A stretch of 6,550 nt of DNA, taken from contig CAJMPE010000114.1 in NCBI GenBank assembly GCA_905215275.1, positions 1-6,550 of the forward strand, read 5' to 3'. The DNA is from an uncultured bacterium. Lineage in GTDB: Bacteria; Actinomycetota; Coriobacteriia; Coriobacteriales; Coriobacteriaceae. How positions within the stretch are numbered: position 1 is the stretch's first letter; each line of letters begins with the position of its first letter. Below the pieces are notes generated by a model. That model did no database searches. It was not told the origin of the DNA and worked only from the letters and a program-made list of their open reading frames with translations. The position numbers and the translations under genes are program-made. This document shows, piece by piece, positions 1 to 5,131 of this stretch.

Positions 1-55
1 CTTTATGAGGACTTTTATTACGTTCTTCTGGAGAAATTCAGACACGAGATACAAG
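1..55 (+). other. AT-rich left flank, open in one plus-strand frame
   Basis: These 55 bases lie outside the IS and look unlike the GC-rich genes at the right. Frame 1 on the plus strand has no stop from the window edge into the IS, ending at TAA 115-117, and reads LYEDFYYVLLEKFRHEIQ before the terminal repeat. It might be the 3' part of a gene cut by the IS. It is too short to identify and one minus-strand frame is open as well. Confidence 0.25.
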
Positions 56-86
56 CCCGAACTCCGCAGGCAAAATCCTATCTAGA
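56..86 (+). repeat. Left terminal inverted repeat of the IS
   Basis: The segment starts CCCGAACTCCGC and ends CTATCTAGA. Its outer 12 and inner 9 bases are the exact reverse complement of the right end at 2113-2143. It lies downstream of the transposase stop codon, so it is the 3' (right-hand by IS convention) end of the element. Confidence 0.85.
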
Positions 87-88
87 AC

Positions 89-123
89 CAGAAGTTTGTC
101 ATTGGTCAAATGACTAACTTCTG
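89..123 (-). other. Hairpin spanning the transposase stop codon
   Basis: Positions 89-103 pair with 109-123 over 15 positions with a single T-T mismatch (97 with 115) and a 5-base loop. The transposase TAG (114-116) is in one arm. On the minus strand the stem is followed by GTTCTAGATAGGATTTTG, which is only moderately T-rich, so it is a weak candidate for an intrinsic terminator. It could equally shape the mRNA 3' end or block antisense read-through into the element. Confidence 0.55.
102..110 (+). repeat. Subterminal inverted repeat TTGGTCAAA, left copy
   Basis: TTGGTCAAA here is the exact reverse complement of TTTGACCAA at 2046-2054. The copies lie 16 bp and 59 bp inside the two terminal repeats, so they are not placed symmetrically. 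This copy overlaps the loop of the stop-codon hairpin; the other overlaps the -35 region and the terminator T-tract. They could be accessory transposase-binding sites, but a 9-bp match may also be chance. Confidence 0.3.
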
Positions 124-1997
124 AATCTCTTGGCGGGCACATCCACCCGGAACAGACATGTGAGCCAATCGCGAACCCTCTTTGGCAGCAAATCCACCAG
201 CCAGTATTCGCATGATCTGTTCCGGCGTACCGTGTAGCGGTCCATGCTCATCAACAGCTTGTTGATTGAGTTACCCGGCAACTCCATCTTCCAATTCGGC
301 CCACGTTCCTGTTGAAGCATCAGGTTGTGCCGAATCTGAAGCCTGAGGTCGCATCCGATGAGGTAGACCAACAGTTTCCCGAGATGCGAGGCTTCCGTGA
401 CACGCAGACGCCGGCCAGGCAACTGATTTTTCAGTTGGTCGAAGCCTTGCTCAATCAGTCCTCGCAAACGATATAAATCAATAGCAACAGAGGAATCTTC
501 AACCACATTGCTCTTAATGTTCAGCCAACCGGCGAGGTCAGCTGTCCTATTAACCGCCATCTGATCAATCACCCATATTTTTTTCGGGGTTTGATGCTGA
601 GATCCCTTCGGATCGGCCACTTCCTTCAGATACGGTCTTGCCTCTTGGAACAGACGCTGATCGACCTTTCGTCCATGACTCAGTTCATCGAAGACCTGTA
701 CCACTAGGCTGTTCAGGTTCGACCTGACCGCCTGTGCGCGTTCCGGATCGTAGAAAAGGTGGCTGTAAACCTTGGCGGTAGTTTTGTTCGACTTCTGCCA
801 ACTCTCGGTGACGGTATGGCTATAAACACGATGAATTCGATCCCAGGCTTGAGTCCTGCGCTCAAGCTCACGGCCTTGTTCAAAAATCCACTTTTCCTCA
901 TTGCTGCCGGCTGCAATTGGACAACCGGTAAGAAAAGCCATGTTGTCATTGATCAGCTTGTTCAGCATTGAGTTTGACGGGTACCCGCGATCGCTGATCA
1001 GCATGATTTGATCCATCGGGAAGCCGGCCTGCTTCATGCGTTCATAAATATAGGAATACGATCCGCGGTCATTGATGGAACCGTTGTAGGCGAATGCGTA
1101 GACGATGCGTCCTGTCAGCTGATCGAGGACGGTCGCAAGATTCAACTGAGGTAGCCCTTCGTCCTGCTTGGCGTGGCCATATTCAATTTGCTCTGCAGAT
1201 GAATACGAATTAATGCTGGTACTGTCAATCGCGCAGTATCGAATTGGAATTCTTCCGTCGACTTCGGCCTGCTTCTTCTGCAGAGTTTTGAAACGTTTCG
1301 CCCAGAACTCATCCCATGCTTCAGGCGTGCACGTGCGAAGCAGTTTGGTTACTTCCTGACCGGAAAGATTCTGAGCCACTCGAGGAAGGATCTGATGGTA
1401 GGCCCAGTCGGAGTAGCAATCGGCCGAACCACCCTTGAGGATCTGATAAATCGCATAGCTGATCCATTGTTCGGCATGCTTGCTATCAAACACTTCAGCA
1501 AGCGCCGACACGATTCCTTGATGAATGGCAAGCCCTTTCAGAGCATAGTGAGGCAGGAAAAATTTGAAATTTCCTTCCTCCTTGTCCTCCGGATTCTCAT
1601 CGTCTGCCGCCTCGTCATTCAAATCGCCATCCGCCGCCGTGTCTTCTATCGCAACGTTTTCTTCGACAGGCTTCTTATTGGGGAAGCCTACGGATTCGGC
1701 GGGAAGTTGGTCAAAGAAGGTGTTCTCATCGACAAGATCGTGATTCAAGTAATACCAATCCTGTTGAGCAAATTCGGGATGGAGAGACAGAAATTTCGAG
1801 GACATCTTCACCATGCCGCTAGACTGGATCACACCCACCTGGATTTGGACAGCCGGAACAGAACGTCCTTTCTTCCCCAGCGCCGCCTCTTCCGGAATAG
1901 GAGCAATCCATTTGTTGCGATAAGCCCTGACATAGGTCTTGCCCTTGTTCTTATAAGACATGAGCTTGAGGTGAAGAATTTCCTGTCCCGTGGCCAT
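114..1997 (-). CDS. DDE transposase, IS4/IS1634-like
   Basis: This 627-aa protein should catalyse cutting and strand transfer of the surrounding element at its terminal repeats. The catalytic triad can be read directly: D258 in AIDST, D336 in SDRGYP and E516. E516 lies in Y509-x2-R512-x3-E516-x6-K523, the exact spacing of the YREK signature of IS4-related transposases. About 170 residues separate D336 from E516, which is consistent with a beta-strand insertion domain. Residues about 111-143 form a very acidic linker between the N-terminal region and the rest, which may be a feature of this subgroup. The ATG is supported by GGTGA six bases upstream and by a TATAAT box behind it. The stop is TAG (114-116), inside a hairpin. 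The frame looks intact, with no frameshift or missing catalytic residue, so the protein could be active. Codon third positions are less GC-rich than in the neighbouring genes. Confidence 0.9.
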   Translation of the reverse strand: MATGQEILHLKLMSYKNKGKTYVRAYRNKWIAPIPEEAALGKKGRSVPAVQIQVGVIQSSGMVKMSSKFLSLHPEFAQQDWYYLNHDLVDENTFFDQLPAESVGFPNKKPVEENVAIEDTAADGDLNDEAADDENPEDKEEGNFKFFLPHYALKGLAIHQGIVSALAEVFDSKHAEQWISYAIYQILKGGSADCYSDWAYHQILPRVAQNLSGQEVTKLLRTCTPEAWDEFWAKRFKTLQKKQAEVDGRIPIRYCAIDSTSINSYSSAEQIEYGHAKQDEGLPQLNLATVLDQLTGRIVYAFAYNGSINDRGSYSYIYERMKQAGFPMDQIMLISDRGYPSNSMLNKLINDNMAFLTGCPIAAGSNEEKWIFEQGRELERRTQAWDRIHRVYSHTVTESWQKSNKTTAKVYSHLFYDPERAQAVRSNLNSLVVQVFDELSHGRKVDQRLFQEARPYLKEVADPKGSQHQTPKKIWVIDQMAVNRTADLAGWLNIKSNVVEDSSVAIDLYRLRGLIEQGFDQLKNQLPGRRLRVTEASHLGKLLVYLIGCDLRLQIRHNLMLQQERGPNWKMELPGNSINKLLMSMDRYTVRRNRSCEYWLVDLLPKRVRDWLTCLFRVDVPAKRFRS

Positions 1998-2003
1998 TTT
2001 TAG

Positions 2004-2008
2004 TCACC
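2004..2008 (-). promoter_or_regulatory. Transposase ribosome binding site (GGTGA)
   Basis: On the minus strand GGTGA lies six bases before the ATG at 1997-1995. It matches the 3' part of the AGGAGGTGA consensus. It is the only Shine-Dalgarno-like stretch near this start, and it falls in the 3' arm of the small stem at 2005-2025. Confidence 0.5.
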
Positions 2009-2025
2009 AACTATATTAATTGGTG
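2005..2025 (-). promoter_or_regulatory. Stem that could mask the transposase ribosome binding site
   Basis: CACCAA (2005-2010) and TTGGTG (2020-2025) are perfect complements with a 9-base AT-rich loop. In a minus-strand RNA the 3' arm TTGGTG contains the GGTG of the ribosome binding site. The -10 box at 2029-2034 predicts a start near 2022, so an RNA from the element's own promoter would probably lack part of the 5' arm. A read-through RNA from outside would contain all of it. The stem is short and its stability is not computed; the regulatory role is inferred by analogy with IS10 and IS50. Confidence 0.4.
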
Positions 2026-2028
2026 TAC

Positions 2029-2057
2029 ATTATATTTTACTCTAGTTTGACCAAAAA
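2029..2057 (-). promoter_or_regulatory. Likely transposase promoter
   Basis: The minus strand has a perfect TATAAT -10 (2034-2029), about 32 bases upstream of the ATG. No good TTGACA is present. With a 16-17 bp spacer the -35 would fall in TTTTTG or TTTTGG (about 2057-2051), part of the T-tract of the upstream hairpin. A strong -10 with a poor -35 would give a weak promoter, which is common for transposase genes. Confidence 0.5.
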
Positions 2058-2099
2058 ACAAGAGCCCTGCCAGTTTTTTTCTGTCTGGCAGGGCTCTTG
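2051..2099 (-). terminator. Strong intrinsic terminator inside the IS, upstream of the transposase promoter
   Basis: Positions 2059-2073 and 2085-2099 form a perfect 15-bp stem (CAAGAGCCCTGCCAG and its complement) with an 11-base loop. On the minus strand it is followed directly by TTTTTTGG (2058-2051), the classic form of a rho-independent terminator. On the plus strand no T-tract follows, so it acts in one direction. It would stop RNA polymerase coming from the importer operon before the transposase gene. Confidence 0.8.
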
Positions 2100-2112
2100 A
2101 GGTTTCGCGTTA

Positions 2113-2143
2113 TCTAGATAGTAGATTTACCGCGGAGTTCGGG
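2113..2143 (-). repeat. Right terminal inverted repeat of the IS
   Basis: The segment starts TCTAGATAG and ends GCGGAGTTCGGG, pairing with 56-86 in about 25 of 31 positions. It lies upstream of the transposase promoter and only 8 bp from the T-tract of the importer operon terminator. The exact outer boundary could shift by one or two bases, because the A-rich flanks also partly match. Confidence 0.85.
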
Positions 2144-2151
2144 TTTTAATC

Positions 2152-2178
2152 AAAAAACGGCGGAAAATTCCGCCGTTT
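2152..2178 (-). terminator. Rho-independent terminator of the ABC importer operon
   Basis: A 10-bp stem (2155-2164 with 2169-2178, core ACGGCGGA/TCCGCCGT) with a 4-base loop is followed on the minus strand by a run of six T (2157-2152). It lies about 40 bp after the permease stop codon. The plus-strand exit (GTTTATGATGTTTT) is less suited, so it mainly serves the importer operon. The IS end begins 8 bp past the T-tract. Confidence 0.85.
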
Positions 2179-2216
2179 ATGATGTTTTGTACGAATAGGC
2201 ACCCTCTGTCGGAGCC

Positions 2217-2963
2217 CTACTTCCTGCCCGCAAAGAGCCAGGGACAGCACACCCTCTCGAGCAGTCCGATGACGCCGTAGATCACGAGACCAAGAAGGCT
2301 CATGCCCAGAATGGCGTTGAACATGAAGAGCACGTCCCCCATGCCCCAGGCGTCCATGATGAGGTAGCCGAGCCCCGAGGTGGTTGCGAAGCTTTCGGCC
2401 AGAAAGAGCACCGCGACCGCCGTGCCGCTCGCCACCTTGAGGGAGGTGAAGAGCGCGGGGAGCGCTGCAGGAACATAGAGATGTCGGACGGCCTCGGCCG
2501 TCGTGCCGCCCATCGAGCGGAAGGCCTTGACCCAGGAGGGATCGATGCTGAGAGCCCCCGCACGGATGATGACGAGCACCTGATAGCCCGTCGTAAGCGC
2601 AATGAGGAGAACGCGCGAGGCGTCTCCGAGCCCCACCAGCGTGAAGAAGACGGGAAGTAATACGATCTTGGGCAGCGGATAAGTAATGAAGAGGAGCGGA
2701 CTGCCCGCCAGATCCGCCGCGCGGCAGTGTCCGAGCAGAAGTCCCAGAGGAAAGGCAACCGCGACGGCCGCAACAAGGCCGAGCGTCAGGCGCCAGAGGC
2801 TCACGAGGATGTGCCCCCAGAATTCAGGCGTGCTCAGAGACTCGGCGAAGAGCCTGATCGTGGCCACGGGATCGGGCAGAAGGTCGGGCCCGAGCGCAAG
2901 CGCGCCCGCGTGCCAGCATCCGCCCAGAAAGAGAAAGCCGAGGATGTAACGCAGCACGATCAT
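2217..2963 (-). CDS. ABC importer permease, NitT/TauT (SsuC-like) type
   Basis: This 248-aa inner-membrane protein should form the homodimeric channel of the importer. Hydrophobic segments can be seen at about residues 4-25, 50-79, 88-112, 116-136, 178-196 and 210-236, consistent with six membrane spans. The cytoplasmic coupling loop is clear at about 147-176 (AFRSMGGTTAEAVRHLYVPA and onwards, then ALPALF), the EAA-type motif that docks on the ATPase. The length is normal for the BPD_transp_1 family of nitrate/taurine/sulfonate systems. The ATG overlaps the ATPase stop codon as ATGA, and the purine-rich GGGAGAGGA upstream supplies the ribosome binding site, suggesting translational coupling. 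It is the last gene of the operon and a terminator follows. The substrate is not indicated by the sequence. Confidence 0.9.
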   Translation of the reverse strand: MIVLRYILGFLFLGGCWHAGALALGPDLLPDPVATIRLFAESLSTPEFWGHILVSLWRLTLGLVAAVAVAFPLGLLLGHCRAADLAGSPLLFITYPLPKIVLLPVFFTLVGLGDASRVLLIALTTGYQVLVIIRAGALSIDPSWVKAFRSMGGTTAEAVRHLYVPAALPALFTSLKVASGTAVAVLFLAESFATTSGLGYLIMDAWGMGDVLFMFNAILGMSLLGLVIYGVIGLLERVCCPWLFAGRK

Positions 2964-3760
2964 TCGTCCTCTCCCGAAGCGGCCGCCAGCCTCGCGTGAA
3001 TGCGGCGCACGGTGTCGTAAAAGGCAGGCGAGGCCCTGTCGCCGCAGCCGAGCTCCTGCGAGTAGGCGGGATTTTCAAAGCATTCGGGCGCTCTGCGGCC
3101 GTGGGGCGCAAGCATCAGGACGTGCGAACCGAGCGCCACGGCCTCGCCGATGTCGTGTGTCACCAGAATCACGCTGCAGGGATGCCTGCGGCGGAGCGCA
3201 GTCAGGAAATCCTGCATGCGCGCACGCAAAAGCGCGTCAAGAGCCGAGAAGGGCTCGTCCATGAAGAGAACCTGAGGCTGCACGATGAGCGCGCGGCCGA
3301 GCGCAAGACGCTGCCGCTGTCCTCCCGAAAGCTCGGAAGGAAAGCGCGACTCGAGCCCCGAGAGCCTGAGTTCGGAAAGCATGGCCGAGACACGTCCGGC
3401 CGAATCGGCGCAGCGTCCGGCGGAAAGCTCCAGTGGAAGCGCGAGGTTCTCCCTCACGCGCTTCCACGGAAAAAGACCGAGATGCTGCCAGACGAAGCTT
3501 GTGCGCATGTCCTGAATCGAACGGACTCCGCCCTGAGGAGAGGTCCACCTGACCGTCCCCGAAATCGAAGGCCTCAGCCCCGCAAGAGCGGTGAGAAGCG
3601 TCGACTTCCCGCAACCGGACTCGCCGACGATGGCAAGCGAGGCCCCCGGCGGCAGCGACAGATCCAGCCCCTCAATGACGGGCCTGCCGTCGTAGCCAAG
3701 CGTAAGCCCGTTGCAGGCCAGTCCCGGCGGCTCAAGCGCCTCTTCCCTTTGATTCTGCAT
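2960..3760 (-). CDS. ABC importer ATP-binding protein, NitT/TauT (SsuB/TauB-like) type
   Basis: A 266-aa cytoplasmic ATPase that powers the importer. All core motifs are present, numbered from the ATG: Walker A GESGCGKST (46-54), Q-loop Q92 in VWQHLGLFPW, signature LSGGQRQRLALGRAL (144-158), Walker B VLFMDEP (164-170), D-loop SALD and H202 of the switch in LVTHD. The LFPW sequence after the Q-loop is typical of the NitT/TauT ATPases. I chose the ATG at 3760 because GAAGG lies five bases upstream. A GTG two codons earlier (3766) is in frame, but that GTG overlaps the GAAGG itself. The gene starts 13 bp after the binding-protein stop and overlaps the permease start by ATGA, so the three genes are very likely one transcript. 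Confidence 0.92.
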   Translation of the reverse strand: MQNQREEALEPPGLACNGLTLGYDGRPVIEGLDLSLPPGASLAIVGESGCGKSTLLTALAGLRPSISGTVRWTSPQGGVRSIQDMRTSFVWQHLGLFPWKRVRENLALPLELSAGRCADSAGRVSAMLSELRLSGLESRFPSELSGGQRQRLALGRALIVQPQVLFMDEPFSALDALLRARMQDFLTALRRRHPCSVILVTHDIGEAVALGSHVLMLAPHGRRAPECFENPAYSQELGCGDRASPAFYDTVRRIHARLAAASGEDE

Positions 3761-3773
3761 GCGCACCTTCGAA

Positions 3774-4715
3774 TTACGGACGGATCACCACGCTGTCGTA
3801 AGCGGGCACCGACTTGATCATGTTCTTTCCGACCATCCATTCTCCCACGCGGCGCACGTCTTCGGCGCTCGGCAGGGGAGGCAGACCGTCATTCGTGCCG
3901 AACATGGAGAAGCGGACCATCGTGTAGTTCTGCGCAACGGGCGCAGGCAGCAGGCCCTTCTTCACCATGACGGCGCGGAAGCGGTCGGGCTCCGACTCTA
4001 TGAGTCTGGCGGCATCCGCCACGGCACCCCGGAAGGCGGCGACGGTCTTGTCGTCAAGTCTGTCCTTCTTGAGCGCAACGACGGCAAGCGCCTCGTTGAG
4101 ACCGCGGTCATCCCAGATCACGCGTCCGCCCTTCGCCTCGACGACGGAGACGAGCGGCTCGGGCAGCATGGCCGTTGCGGCCTTGCCGGTCTGAAGCATC
4201 TGCAGGCGGATCGGGATCTGCTTGACCTCAAGGTTCCTGAGCGCGCCGTCGGAAAGCTTTTCCTCAGCCTTCATGCGGTCGAGCAGGTAGTCGATGATCG
4301 TGGCGGAGCTCATGGCCGTCTCCGTACCGTCGAGATCCTTGAGCGAGCGGATCTTCTCGGCGGCGGCAGGCGCGACGACGAGACCAAAGGCACGCTGCGC
4401 CCGGCTCGTATGGGTCGTCGTGAGAATCACGGCCTGGGGAACGCCTCGTTCATTCTGAGTGAAGACGTTCATCAGATCGCCGAAATGCCCGTCAAGGCGG
4501 CCCGCACGCATGGCGGCACCAAGTTCGAGAGCAGACTTGAAAGGAATCACCTCAACGTCAAGCCCTCTGGCATTGAACAGCTTTTCGTCGGCCGCAGCGT
4601 GGATCACAATGGCGTCGGCGGCTGGAAGCACGCCGATGCGAAGGAGCTCGGCGTCGACCGACGCGGAAACCATCGTGCCGGCAGCCAGCAGGGCCGCCCA
4701 TAAAGTCTTCTTCAA
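3774..4715 (-). CDS. Periplasmic substrate-binding protein of the NitT/TauT importer
   Basis: A 313-aa protein with a Sec signal peptide: KK, a hydrophobic stretch (about 4-18), and likely cleavage after VDA at 22. No lipobox cysteine is present, so it should be a free periplasmic protein, as in Gram-negative cells. The mature part starts LRIGVLPAADA and has the usual two-lobe pattern: AMRAGRLDGHFGD at 68-80, and MLPEPLVS at 183-190, which resembles the A-x-LPEP segment common in NMT1/THI5-like and SsuA/TauA-like proteins. The start is a TTG, chosen because AAGGAG lies six bases upstream and because it gives a proper signal peptide; no ATG fits. It heads the operon, 53 bp after the primase tail. 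The ligand is unknown; nitrate, sulfonates, taurine and thiamine precursors are all used by relatives. Confidence 0.85.
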   Translation of the reverse strand: MKKTLWAALLAAGTMVSASVDAELLRIGVLPAADAIVIHAAADEKLFNARGLDVEVIPFKSALELGAAMRAGRLDGHFGDLMNVFTQNERGVPQAVILTTTHTSRAQRAFGLVVAPAAAEKIRSLKDLDGTETAMSSATIIDYLLDRMKAEEKLSDGALRNLEVKQIPIRLQMLQTGKAATAMLPEPLVSVVEAKGGRVIWDDRGLNEALAVVALKKDRLDDKTVAAFRGAVADAARLIESEPDRFRAVMVKKGLLPAPVAQNYTMVRFSMFGTNDGLPPLPSAEDVRRVGEWMVGKNMIKSVPAYDSVVIRP

Positions 4716-4721
4716 AATGAG

Positions 4722-4727
4722 CTCCTT
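4722..4727 (-). promoter_or_regulatory. Ribosome binding site of the binding-protein gene
   Basis: AAGGAG on the minus strand, six bases before the TTG at 4715-4713. This decides the non-ATG start. Confidence 0.8.
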
Positions 4728-4741
4728 AGGGAAAAGCTAGT

Positions 4742-4753
4742 CGCGCCGGCGCG
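4742..4753. other. 12-bp GC palindrome in the primase-importer gap
   Basis: CGCGCCGGCGCG is fully self-complementary, in a gap of 53 bp. On the minus strand it is followed by ACTAGCTTTTCC, so it might be a weak terminator or attenuator, or an operator. With no loop it would not form a good RNA hairpin in this register. GC-rich DNA makes such palindromes fairly likely by chance. I see no convincing promoter in the gap, so the importer may be read partly from dnaG. Confidence 0.25.
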
Positions 4754-4768
4754 CGGCCTCCCCCGCCG

Positions 4769-5131
4769 TCACAGACCCACGTTGAGATCCGCGTCGGGAT
4801 CTCCGGCGTCGTCATAACGGTAGGGAGCTTCATCGTCGAACGGCACGTCGGGCGGCATGCCCGAGACGTCATATTCTTTCATACCATCGGGTACAAAATC
4901 AATCTTCTCGTCCGAAAGCTCAGGCGGCAGGCTCTCCGCAAAGGCGGCGGACTCTCCCGCGGTACGCCCTGGGGCGCTTGCTGCCAGAGCCTCCCTTACG
5001 GAAACACGGGAGGCTCCCTGAGGCGCGGCCTGCTCGCCCGAGACGGAAGAAGTCCCCGTGTCGCCCCTGAGGAAGCGCTGTAGCTGCGCGACGATCGGAT
5101 TGGACGAAAGGGGGCGGACTCGCCGCCCCAA
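4769..5131 (-). pseudogene. Displaced-frame C-terminal tail of dnaG
   Basis: This 120-codon open stretch (first possible start TTG) overlaps the end of the primase frame. It has no convincing ribosome binding site. It reads as a plausible protein tail (NPIVAQLQRFLRGD, then an acidic end with FDDEAPYRYDDAGDPDADLN). Over the first 37 codons after the overlap begins, its third positions are more GC-rich (about 28 of 37) than those of the primase frame over the same DNA (about 24 of 37). The primase frame there encodes an Arg/Ser/Pro-rich tail typical of out-of-frame translation. In this frame a TGA at 5138-5140 blocks extension upstream. I infer that the original dnaG passed from its frame to this one, and that one base has been lost between about 5108 and 5137, where there are runs of five G and four C. 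A separate small gene is less likely. Confidence 0.5.

Larger units (their letters stand above)
56..2143 (-). mobile_element. Complete IS4-superfamily (IS1634-type) insertion sequence
   Basis: Imperfect 31-bp terminal inverted repeats bound one transposase gene that fills about 90% of the element. The outer 12 bp (CCCGAACTCCGC) and the inner 9 bp (CTATCTAGA) match perfectly between the ends; the 10 bp between them are mostly different, giving about 25 of 31 matches. The element is about 2.09 kb, within the range for IS1634-like elements. Base composition is visibly lower in GC than the importer and primase genes to the right, as expected for acquired DNA. It lies just beyond the terminator of the ABC importer operon, with its transposase pointing the same way as that operon. 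I see no target-site duplication: the left flank ends ATACAAG and the right flank starts TTTTAAT. Family assignment rests on the transposase motifs. Confidence 0.88.

Noticed and set aside
1395..2003. A 202-codon plus-strand open frame opposite the transposase
   Set aside because: It has no recognisable domain, ribosome binding site or promoter, and it overlaps the intact transposase completely.
2996..3817. A 273-codon plus-strand open frame opposite the ATPase
   Set aside because: The minus strand carries all ABC ATPase motifs; the plus-strand product is Arg-rich and looks like a codon-bias shadow.
3759..4703. A 314-codon open frame on the plus strand opposite the binding-protein gene
   Set aside because: It mirrors the GC-rich third positions of the real gene. 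Its product is rich in His, Arg and Gly without any domain, while the minus-strand frame has a signal peptide and family motifs.
4769..5131. An independent small acidic protein gene
   Set aside because: Only a TTG without a ribosome binding site is available and it overlaps the primase by over 130 bases; a displaced end of dnaG explains it better.
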